A stretch of 7,506 nucleotides of DNA from Verrucomicrobiota bacterium (GTDB taxonomy: Bacteria; Verrucomicrobiota; Verrucomicrobiia; Verrucomicrobiales; Verrucomicrobiaceae), in assembly GCA_009885275.1 (NCBI GenBank), contig VFKY01000400.1, positions 1-7,506 of the forward strand. The letters run 5' to 3'. The notes below the pieces were generated by a model. That model ran no database searches. It was not told where the DNA came from and saw only the letters and a program-made list of their open reading frames with translations. Positions 1 through 5,305 of this stretch are shown piece after piece (position 1 is the first letter of the stretch; every line of letters starts with the position of its first letter). A program made the position numbers and the translations under genes.

Positions 1-7
1 GCTGAGA
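1..7 (-). promoter_or_regulatory. Candidate anti-aptamer segment of the TPP riboswitch
   Basis: The minus-strand RNA reads UCUCAGC here, just 3' of the aptamer. It is an exact complement of GCUGAGA (79-73), which contains the universally conserved CUGAGA core of the TPP aptamer. Pairing of the two would destroy the ligand-binding fold, so this is a plausible part of the expression platform. The 7-bp complementarity is seen directly; the switching role is inferred. The rest of the platform (terminator or sequestered ribosome site) lies outside the window. Confidence 0.5.
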
Positions 8-9
8 TT

Positions 10-106
10 CGCTTTGCTCCCTGCGGCGGCATTATCCGAGTCAGGTTCAAAGGGTTCTTCCCTTGCGGAAAGTCTCAGCCAGCCAAAGCCAGCGCCCCTG
101 TTTGCG
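10..106 (-). promoter_or_regulatory. TPP (thiamine pyrophosphate) riboswitch aptamer
   Basis: Read on the minus strand, this segment has the conserved THI-box core in order. CTGAGA is at 78-73, ACCCTTTGAACCTGA at 55-41, GGATAATGCC at 37-28 and GCAGGGA at 24-18. Supporting helices can be drawn: GCTGGC/GCTGGC (93-88 with 83-78, two G-U pairs, TTTG loop), CTTTCC/GGGAAG (72-67 with 62-57) capped by a GCAA tetraloop, and CCTG/CAGG (45-42 with 23-20). The family binds thiamine pyrophosphate and switches off thiamine synthesis or uptake genes. The closing P1 helix looks weak: only CGC (106-104) with GCG (12-10) pairs clearly. The controlled gene must lie left of base 1 on the minus strand and cannot be identified here. 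A TTGACT at 140-135 could be a -35 box, but no good -10 follows it. The class assignment is secure; the exact ends are approximate. Confidence 0.93.
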
Positions 107-185
107 TTAGAAGAGTGGCGGAGCGGAGCAGGGAAGTCAATGGGGAAGTCTGGAGGGAAAAGGTTTAAGGAATTTTATGAGGGAA

Positions 186-246
186 GCGGACAGGAGTGTC
201 CGCGCTCCTTTCTGTCATCGCCGGGCGGAGCGCCCGGCCTACAAAC
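186..246. repeat. Two adjacent palindromes, REP-like element
   Basis: The first palindrome is GCGGAC (186-191), a 6-base loop, then GTCCGC (198-203). The second is GCCGGGCG (220-227), loop GAG, then CGCCCGGC (231-238), a perfect 8-bp stem. CCTAC follows at 238-242, so the minus strand reads GTAGG directly into the second hairpin. There is no T-run next to either stem, which argues against a Rho-independent terminator. Paired GC-rich hairpins between genes are the usual form of REP/BIME elements. That this is a dispersed family in the genome is inferred, not shown. Confidence 0.55.
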
Positions 247-256
247 TTATCACCAA

Positions 257-303
257 CCTTCCCTTATCCCTTTTCTCTTATCCCTTACCCCTTTTCACTT
301 TCT
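257..303. repeat. Pyrimidine-rich low-complexity repeat
   Basis: This tract is almost all C and T, with a few A. CTTATCCCTT occurs at 263-272 and again at 277-286, giving a 14-base direct repeat. On the minus strand it reads TAAGAGAAAAGGG followed by ATAAGGGAA, which matches the tract at 1943-1971 at about 20 of 22 positions. The two copies therefore lie in opposite orientation around the ThuA-like and Fur genes. Its function is unknown. Confidence 0.5.
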
Positions 304-403
304 ACCTGCAACATCATGCAAAAGGCAGCGTTATTCTATTCATACCAAGTGCTGTTATGGCACGGCAATGCACTAAATTAATACAGTCTCACCCATCATC
401 ATC

Positions 404-1369
404 ATGTGCTCACCTCGTTTCTTTGGCGTTTTTGCAGTCCTCATTACCGTTGGCACACTGCTCATCACTTCATCGTTAGAGGCTAAGAGTAAGATCGTCA
501 TTATCGCAGGAGTAAAGAGTCACCCCAGTGGTCAGCATGAATTTGCAGCAGGCTCGAAGTTACTAGCCAAAGCGCTTAACGAACAAAGTGGATTGGATGT
601 CGAGGCGGTTGTTGTGACGGATGGTTGGCCAAAAGATGAAAAAGTGTTTGAAGGTGCCAAGGCCATTGTTTGCTATGCCGATGGTGGTGGGAAGCATCCC
701 TTTCTTGGTAATCTTGACAAAGTGGACGCAATGGCCGCCAAGGGCGTGGGTATCATGTGTATGCATTATGCGGTCGAAGTGGTGCCGGATCAGGCGGGCG
801 AACCATTCAAACGCTGGCTCGGTGGACACTATGAAACCTATTATTCGGTGAATCCACACTGGGATGCGGATGCGCAAGTGAACAAGGAGCATCCGATCAG
901 TCGTGGCGTGCAACCGATCAAAGCAAATGACGAATGGTATTTTCATATGCGCTTCGCCGAACCGATGACCGCAACACCCTTGCTTCAAGCCACCCCGACG
1001 CGTGAACTCATCAAGCGCTATATTCATTGGAACCCAAGTGCTGAAGGCGAACTAGGCAAACCTCAAGCCTTGATGTGGGGCCTGCAGCGTCCTGATGGTG
1101 GACGTGGTATCGGTTTCACGGGTGGTCACTGGCATCGTAACTGGGCCATTGATGACTTTCGTAAAGTCGTGCTCAACGCCATGGTCTGGTCGGCAGGCAT
1201 CGAAGTGCCTGAGGGTGGAGTAAAATCCAACCCCATTACGGAAGCGCAACTCAATGAGAATCTTGACATCAAAGAACCGATGATTGCCGTGAAAATGCCG
1301 TCTCCTGAAGATTTTAATTTACCCACGGCTGATCCTGCTACGGCTTTAGCGTTACCCGCACCGAAGTAA
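404..1369 (+). CDS. Secreted ThuA-like domain protein
   Basis: This 321-residue protein belongs to the ThuA-like family, which has a class I glutamine-amidotransferase-like (flavodoxin-like) fold. The name comes from trehalose utilisation in rhizobia, but the biochemical activity of most members is unknown. Residues 1-27 look like a Sec signal peptide: a basic R5, a hydrophobic stretch at about 7-22, and possible cleavage after SLEA (27), so the mature protein is probably periplasmic or exported. Family motifs visible are KSHPSGQHEF (38-47), YADGGGKH (91-98), GVGIMCMHYAVE (115-126), GGHYETYYSVNPHW (140-153), DEWYFHMRF (176-184) and FTGGHWHRNW (238-247). The many His and Trp residues in these motifs suggest a metal or sugar site, which is inference. 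The ATG at 404 is chosen because the signal peptide starts there, although no Shine-Dalgarno site precedes it. The last 50 or so residues are a low-complexity, Ala/Pro-rich tail. A separate transcription unit is likely; the next gene starts 138 bases later. Confidence 0.87.
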   Translation: MCSPRFFGVFAVLITVGTLLITSSLEAKSKIVIIAGVKSHPSGQHEFAAGSKLLAKALNEQSGLDVEAVVVTDGWPKDEKVFEGAKAIVCYADGGGKHPFLGNLDKVDAMAAKGVGIMCMHYAVEVVPDQAGEPFKRWLGGHYETYYSVNPHWDADAQVNKEHPISRGVQPIKANDEWYFHMRFAEPMTATPLLQATPTRELIKRYIHWNPSAEGELGKPQALMWGLQRPDGGRGIGFTGGHWHRNWAIDDFRKVVLNAMVWSAGIEVPEGGVKSNPITEAQLNENLDIKEPMIAVKMPSPEDFNLPTADPATALALPAPK

Positions 1370-1374
1370 CTCTG

Positions 1375-1407
1375 GATAAATAAAGTGCATCATGTGCAAA
1401 ATTTATC
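1375..1407. promoter_or_regulatory. 33-bp imperfect palindrome, candidate operator of the Fur-like gene
   Basis: GATAAAT (1375-1381) and ATTTATC (1401-1407) are perfect 7-bp inverted arms around a centre at 1391. Inside, G-CAT (1385, 1388-1390) mirrors ATG-C (1392-1394, 1397). In all, 11 of 16 positions are symmetric. It starts 5 bases after the ThuA-like stop and lies about 100 bases before the Fur-family start. There is no T-run and the centre leaves no hairpin loop, so a DNA-binding site fits better than a terminator. Fur-family repressors often bind AT-rich palindromes containing GATAAT-like arms and often control their own genes. Binding here is inferred. Confidence 0.4.
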
Positions 1408-1507
1408 TTCAAGGAATTAACTTACAGCAGCGAGATTCACCCACGGCTTAACTCAATGAGGAATAGGCCGTGCTTGCAATGAGTCTGAGTTTTGCGACCA
1501 TGATTTC

Positions 1508-1945
1508 ATGCCCACCAATCCGAATACACTTCTCGATGAAACTATTGCCCGATGTCGTAAAGCGGGATTGCGTCGCACATGGGCGCTGGAAGCACTGCTC
1601 AAGCATCTCATCGCGGCCAAGAGTCCGCTGACTTTCGGGGATCTCGCTGAGATGAAGACTTTAAAGGATCGCTGCGATAAAGCCACCGTGTTCCGTCTGT
1701 TGGTGCGACTGGAGAAGCACGGCATTTTGCGCCGTCTGGGACTGCATGATCGGTCTGCTTATTACACCATGCACTTTCCTGGGGAACATAGCGATTTCCT
1801 CATCTGCACTCAGTGCGGAATTATTGAGAAGTTGGACATTGCCTGTCCCGTGGAAAAACTCGAAGCGCAGATATCCAAACAGTCAGGATTCAAGAAGCTT
1901 TATCATGAGCTGGAATTCTTTGGAGTGTGCCCAAAGTGTGGGTAA
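1508..1945 (+). CDS. Fur-family metal-dependent transcriptional regulator
   Basis: This 145-residue protein has normal Fur-family length and architecture. An N-terminal winged helix (about 10-85) carries the recognition region DKATVFRLLVRLEKHGILRR (57-76). A dimerisation domain follows, with FLICTQCG (97-104), YHELEFFGVC (132-141) and a final CPKCG. C100, C103, C141 and C144 form the expected structural zinc site. The regulatory metal site is altered: where Fur and PerR have an HxDH or HxH cluster just before the first CxxC, this protein reads EHSDFLIC, keeping H94 and D96 but with S95 and F97. Whether it senses iron, zinc, manganese or peroxide cannot be told. The ATG at 1508 has no clear Shine-Dalgarno site, and the frame closes upstream at 1457 with no better start. 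It converges on a peroxiredoxin gene, and a candidate operator lies upstream. The protein ends right after the last zinc motif, without the His-rich tail of many Fur proteins. Confidence 0.9.
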   Translation: MPTNPNTLLDETIARCRKAGLRRTWALEALLKHLIAAKSPLTFGDLAEMKTLKDRCDKATVFRLLVRLEKHGILRRLGLHDRSAYYTMHFPGEHSDFLICTQCGIIEKLDIACPVEKLEAQISKQSGFKKLYHELEFFGVCPKCG

Positions 1946-1971
1946 GAGAAAAGGGGTAAGTGAAAAGGGAA
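1943..1971. repeat. Purine-rich repeat overlapping the Fur-like stop codon
   Basis: TAAGAGAAAAGGGG and the following TAAGTGAAAAGGGAA form a purine-only tract, apart from the T of each TAA/GTG, with two similar units about 15 bases apart. Its first three bases are the stop codon of the Fur-like gene. It resembles the reverse complement of 257-280. The function is unknown. Confidence 0.45.
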
Positions 1972-2001
1972 TTGTTGATTAGAGCGCTTCAGGCTCATAA
2001 A

Positions 2002-2029
2002 AAAGCCGGAGCGGTGAGGCTCCGGCTTT
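2002..2029. terminator. Bidirectional Rho-independent terminator
   Basis: AAAGCCGGAGC (2002-2012) and GCTCCGGCTTT (2019-2029) form a perfect 11-bp stem around the 6-base loop GGTGAG. On the minus strand the stem runs into TTTTTT (2004-1999), a classic terminator for the peroxiredoxin, whose stop is 25 bases away. On the plus strand the stem ends in TTT, then C and TT, so it can also end transcripts of the Fur-like gene, about 57 bases past its stop. Confidence 0.9.
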
Positions 2030-2053
2030 CTTGTGGGATTCTTTGATCGAAAA

Positions 2054-2524
2054 CTAGGCCAGAGCCGCTTTTACAGCTTCAAAGTTGGGGAGGTCTTTGG
2101 GGGTGGCGGTTTGTTCGGCGTACGTGATCACGCCGTCTTTGTTGATGACGAAGGCTGCGCGAGCAGAGGTGTCGCCAATACCGGCAAGACCGGGAAAGAG
2201 GACATCGTAAGCTTTGGTGGTTTCTTTGTTAAGGTCGCTCACGAGAGTGATGCCGATTTTCTCTTTTGTGGCCCATGCTTCTTGTGCGAAGGGACTATCG
2301 ACACTGATGCCGATGACATCAGCACCGAGGTCGCTATATTGAGCGAGACCTGCGGTGATATCGCAGAGTTCTGCGGTACAGACACCCGTGAAGGCGAGGG
2401 GGAAGAAGAGGAGTACGGTGCTCTTGTTGCCATAGTTAGCGCTCAAGGTTACATCCGAGAGACCAGCGGCGTTCTTGGATTTGAGGGTGAAATCAGGGGC
2501 TTTGGATCCGACGGAAATGGCCAT
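2054..2524 (-). CDS. Peroxiredoxin, AhpC/TSA superfamily (AhpE-like)
   Basis: This 156-residue thiol peroxidase is predicted to reduce hydrogen peroxide and organic hydroperoxides in the cytoplasm. The thioredoxin-fold start VGSKAPDFTL (5-14) is typical. The active site PLAFTGVC (42-49) gives the PxxxTxxC signature, with peroxidatic C49, T46 and P42. The conserved arginine is in SARAAFVI, at about residue 121. A second cysteine, C54, lies five residues after C49, the spacing at which many PrxQ/BCP proteins have their resolving cysteine, so an intramolecular disulfide is possible. The PLAFTGVC wording is closer to the AhpE branch than to BCP (TPGCT). There is no signal peptide. The ATG at 2524 has no Shine-Dalgarno site. 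The gene faces the Fur-like gene across a shared terminator and is divergent from the nitroreductase, so it is probably monocistronic. Family assignment is secure; the subfamily is less so. Confidence 0.93.
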   Translation of the reverse strand: MAISVGSKAPDFTLKSKNAAGLSDVTLSANYGNKSTVLLFFPLAFTGVCTAELCDITAGLAQYSDLGADVIGISVDSPFAQEAWATKEKIGITLVSDLNKETTKAYDVLFPGLAGIGDTSARAAFVINKDGVITYAEQTATPKDLPNFEAVKAALA

Positions 2525-2656
2525 AAAGATGAAGGGGAATAATTTTAGGGTTGAATCAAATTAACGGTGCGGAGTGTAAGCATGAGAGGGCTGCGGTCAA
2601 ATCGCTTTACGCTGTAGCTTGACTTCATGGCGTGTTGTCGTCATTTCGAGCACGTC

Positions 2657-3271
2657 ATGATTTACGATACTGAATCGCTCCAGAGCATTACTAACCATAT
2701 TCGTCATCGTCGTTCCATTAAACCGATGGACATGGATGCGACTCGTCTCGTGGAGCCTGCGCTCTTGGAGATTCTCTTTGAAAATGCCAATCATGCGCCG
2801 ACTCATGGGTTGACTGAGCCTTGGCGCTTTCATGTGTTTCAAGGCGAAGCTCGTCGTGATCTCTCTAACACGATGCAACGCATTTATCGTGAGACGACAC
2901 CGGCGAATGAGTTTCGCGAGGATAAGATGCGGAAAATGTCAGAGAATCCATTGCTTGCAGCCGTGGTCATTGCGATTGGGATGGAGCGACGCGGAGGGGC
3001 GAAGATTCCTGAGATGGAAGAAATAGAAGCGGTAGCCTGTGCCGTGCAAAATATGCATCTTACCGCCAGTGCGGTGGGTTTGGCTGCTTACTGGTCGACA
3101 CCACCCCTGTTAGCGACGGGCGAGTTTATCTCATGGCTTGGCATGAGAGAGGGAGATAGGTGTCTCGGACTTTTTTACATGGGTTGGCCCAAAGAAAATT
3201 TTGTCTGGCCTAAAGCTCATCGTACTCCGGTGGGAGAAAAAATTACGTGGCATGAGGAAAATAAATCATGA
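2657..3271 (+). CDS. Nitroreductase-family flavoprotein (YdjA-like)
   Basis: This is a protein of about 204 residues with the nitroreductase fold, expected to bind FMN and reduce a substrate using NAD(P)H; the substrate is unknown. Counting from the first in-frame ATG (2627), the motifs are HRRSIKPM (27-34, FMN phosphate contact), ANHAPTHGLTEPWRFHV (54-70), the long helix EAVACAVQNMHLTASAVGLA (134-153) and LGMREGDRCLGLFYMGWP (171-188), then R199. The overall pattern and short length resemble YdjA-type enzymes. I prefer the ATG at 2657, 10 codons later, because family members begin about 15-20 residues before the RRS motif and a GAG lies 6 bases upstream of it. A start at 2627 is possible. The stop overlaps the next start (ATGA at 3268-3271), so the two genes are probably translationally coupled. 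Confidence 0.87.
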   Translation: MIYDTESLQSITNHIRHRRSIKPMDMDATRLVEPALLEILFENANHAPTHGLTEPWRFHVFQGEARRDLSNTMQRIYRETTPANEFREDKMRKMSENPLLAAVVIAIGMERRGGAKIPEMEEIEAVACAVQNMHLTASAVGLAAYWSTPPLLATGEFISWLGMREGDRCLGLFYMGWPKENFVWPKAHRTPVGEKITWHEENKS

Positions 3272-3780
3272 GCATACTTGCGACCATTGACTGGGCTTTC
3301 TGGGGCACCTGGTCTTTAACGGTATTTTTGCTTGTCGGCGGGATGATCGGCACGGTAGTACCATTGTTACCAGGTCCGGTGCTTATTTTTATTGCGGGAG
3401 TCGTGCATACGTTTTTACGACCGGAGTCAGGCATGAGTTGGTGGGCGATAGCCATTCAAGCCTTACTCGTCGCCGTTGCCTATGGGGTGGACATCATGAG
3501 TGGCGCTATGGGCACTAAGTGGTTCGGTGGAAGCAAGTGGGGGGTGTTCGGCGTATTGCTTGGCGGTATCGTTGGGCTTTTCTTTGGATTGCCGGGCCTT
3601 ATTTTGGGACCGCTCATTGGCGGGTTCGGTTTTGAAATGCTCTTTGCGAAGAAGAAAATGTCGCCTGCGGTAAAGGCGACATGGGGCACTGTCGTTGGCA
3701 CCGGTGTGGGTATGGTCGCCAGACTCTGCATCGGCTTGGTCATGGTGGCATGGTTCTTTGTCAATGCGTTGTGGCTTTGA
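3268..3780 (+). CDS. DUF456 family membrane protein
   Basis: This 170-residue integral membrane protein shows the DUF456 pattern. GMIGTVVPLLPGP (25-37) sits in the first hydrophobic pair, D75 and GA (79-80) lie after the next helix, then KWFGGSKWG (84-92) and a Gly-rich hairpin from GVLLGGIVGLFFGLPG (95-110) to GPLIGGFGFE (114-123). A final helix spans about 140-168. Probable membrane segments are 11-31, 35-50, 58-78, 92-124 (re-entrant or double) and 140-168. The family has no established function, although its Gly-rich repeats resemble glycine-zipper segments. The start is well supported: GAGGA at 3254-3258 is 9 bases upstream, and the ATG overlaps the nitroreductase stop. The next gene begins 49 bases later. 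Confidence 0.88.
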   Translation: MSILATIDWAFWGTWSLTVFLLVGGMIGTVVPLLPGPVLIFIAGVVHTFLRPESGMSWWAIAIQALLVAVAYGVDIMSGAMGTKWFGGSKWGVFGVLLGGIVGLFFGLPGLILGPLIGGFGFEMLFAKKKMSPAVKATWGTVVGTGVGMVARLCIGLVMVAWFFVNALWL

Positions 3781-3829
3781 GAAGGTGATTGAACCTTGCA
3801 CCTGAAGCATTTCCGATTACATCCAAGCC

Positions 3830-5296
3830 GTGGTTTTTAGTTCCCATCTTTTCATTTTCTATTTTCTGCCCTTGGTAGTGTCGGGCTACTACTTGTTGCT
3901 GTTTGCGAACACCAGTACGACCACTCGGCATTTGTTTTTGACGATTGCCGGCATGGTTTTCTACGGCTGGTGGAATCCGTGGTTTGTCCTCCTCATGCTT
4001 GGCACCACGACGCTGGATTACAATCTAGGACGCATGATCGTCAATGCTGATAAATGGGCTGAAAAATGGGGAACGAAAGCGGATGCCCAGCGACGAAAAA
4101 AACTGGCAGTGATTCTCTCTGTGACATCCAATCTTGCTGCGCTGGCTTTTTTCAAATACACCGCATTTGCCGTGGGTTCATTGCAGACGATCTCGAACAT
4201 GCTGCACATGGGCACGGTGCCTTTGCCAGAATTTCTCAGCAACATCATCCTGCCCGCTGGGATTTCATTTTATATCTTTCAGAGCCTGAGTTATTGCGTT
4301 GATCTTTATCGTGGTGACGCGAAACCCGCTGAATCATTTATCGACTTCACTTGTTTTGTCTCGCTCTTTCCGCATCTCGTCGCCGGGCCCATTGTACGCT
4401 ATCGCATCATTGCAGAGCAGATGCGTCATCGCGTGCATACGGTGGAGGGATTTGCGCTGGGGTTGACCCGATTTAGTTTTGGTCTTGGCAAAAAAATATT
4501 ACTGGCTGACCCCATGGGGGCAATTGCCGATCAAGCCTTTGGCGCAGGTGTGGGTTCCCTTACTGGCTTGACCGCATGGGTGGGCATCATCGCTTATGCC
4601 CTTCAGATCTATTTAGATTTCTCAGCCTATTCCGATATGGCGATCGGTCTGGCGCGGTTGCTGGGATTCTATTTTATCGAGAACTTCAATTCACCTTATA
4701 AGAGCGTCAGCATCACTGACTTTTGGCGTCGTTGGCACATTTCGCTTTCCACGTTTTTACGCGACTATCTTTACATTCCGCTCGGCGGGAATCGGGTCAG
4801 CAACAAACGCACTTACATTAATCTCATGCTGACCATGTTGATCGGCGGATTATGGCACGGTGCATCTTGGAATTTTGTCATATGGGGAGGGATTCACGGC
4901 GCGATGCTTTCGATAGAGCGGATGATGGGTAAGGATTCATTGTATGCGCGTTTGTTTACGCCCATTAAGGTTGTACTTACTTTTTTCATTTTGCTGATCA
5001 CCTGGGTCTTCTTCCGTGCGGAAAATCTCGAAGTTGCGACCCGTTATCTGGCGGTGATGTTTGGCTTTGCTTCACAGAACGCTGTTGCCCCCTTGCTCGA
5101 GGCAGAAATCCTGCGGGGCTGGAATATGCTGCAACTGACGATTTGCATGGCCGGCGTCTGGCTTCTACCAAATACGCAGACTATTTTACATCGTTTCTTT
5201 TTATGGAAAGCTTTGTTGGGGCTGTTGTTGTTCGTTGCTGCTGTCGCAATGCTTTTCGCCCGTGGTCACAGTCCTTTTCTTTACTTTCAATTTTAA
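3830..5296 (+). CDS. MBOAT-family O-acyltransferase, AlgI-like
   Basis: This 488-residue polytopic inner-membrane protein is close to the usual AlgI length. By analogy with alginate acetylation, it moves acyl groups, probably acetyl, across the membrane and hands them to a partner that modifies an exopolysaccharide. The N-terminus VFSSHLFIFYFLPLV is typical of the family. Further signatures are FYIFQSLSYCVDLYRGD (147-163), SLFPHLVAGPIVRY (178-191), YLDFSAYSDMAIGLA (261-275), DFWRRWHISLSTFLRDY (297-313) and GGLWHGASWNFVIWGG (339-354). H343 in LWHGASW is the probable catalytic histidine, and H303 is also conserved. The C-terminus SPFLYFQF matches the family ending. The start is GTG at 3830; no in-frame ATG gives a complete N-terminus and no clear ribosome site is visible. 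The stop TAA (5294-5296) overlaps the ribosome site of the next gene, so the two are co-transcribed and likely translated in fixed ratio. No glycosyltransferase or polymerase lies beside it. Confidence 0.94.
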   Translation: MVFSSHLFIFYFLPLVVSGYYLLLFANTSTTTRHLFLTIAGMVFYGWWNPWFVLLMLGTTTLDYNLGRMIVNADKWAEKWGTKADAQRRKKLAVILSVTSNLAALAFFKYTAFAVGSLQTISNMLHMGTVPLPEFLSNIILPAGISFYIFQSLSYCVDLYRGDAKPAESFIDFTCFVSLFPHLVAGPIVRYRIIAEQMRHRVHTVEGFALGLTRFSFGLGKKILLADPMGAIADQAFGAGVGSLTGLTAWVGIIAYALQIYLDFSAYSDMAIGLARLLGFYFIENFNSPYKSVSITDFWRRWHISLSTFLRDYLYIPLGGNRVSNKRTYINLMLTMLIGGLWHGASWNFVIWGGIHGAMLSIERMMGKDSLYARLFTPIKVVLTFFILLITWVFFRAENLEVATRYLAVMFGFASQNAVAPLLEAEILRGWNMLQLTICMAGVWLLPNTQTILHRFFLWKALLGLLLFVAAVAMLFARGHSPFLYFQF

Positions 5297-5299
5297 GGA
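5295..5299 (+). promoter_or_regulatory. Ribosome binding site of the AlgX-like gene
   Basis: AAGGA lies 6 bases before the ATG at 5306 and overlaps the last two bases of the MBOAT stop codon TAA (5294-5296). It is the best Shine-Dalgarno match in the window and fixes the downstream start. It also suggests that ribosomes ending the MBOAT gene reinitiate there. Confidence 0.75.
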
Positions 5300-5305
5300 T
5301 AACCG

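Larger units (their letters stand above)
1..403. other. Non-coding stretch left of the ThuA-like gene
   Basis: No convincing gene was seen in these 403 bases. Short open frames on the plus strand run through the riboswitch and low-complexity DNA and have no domain-like protein sequence. The stretch holds the minus-strand TPP riboswitch (1-106), a purine-rich tract (about 140-185), two adjacent palindromes (186-238), a pyrimidine-rich repeat (257-303) and about 100 bases of leader before the ThuA-like gene. No confident promoter for that gene was found. Confidence 0.7.

Noticed and set aside
391..405. CATCATCATCATG run just before the ThuA-like start
   Set aside because: Only a few ATC units are present, with no sign of a longer microsatellite or a phase-variation tract.
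14..479. Several short plus-strand open frames at the left edge
   Set aside because: They run through the minus-strand riboswitch, palindromes and low-complexity pyrimidine DNA, have no ribosome sites and give no protein-like sequence.
2033..2542. A 169-codon plus-strand open frame opposite the peroxiredoxin
   Set aside because: It is an antisense shadow of the peroxiredoxin, whose minus-strand product has full family motifs. The Gly/Glu-rich plus-strand product resembles nothing.
2619..2647. TTGACT as a -35 box for the nitroreductase gene
   Set aside because: The hexamer at 17-base spacing (CATTTC) matches the -10 consensus poorly, and the element overlaps the alternative start at 2627.
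3782..3797. Hairpin AAGGT / ACCTT between the DUF456 and MBOAT genes
   Set aside because: The stem is only 5 bp and no T-run follows, so it is not a credible terminator and does not split the gene run.
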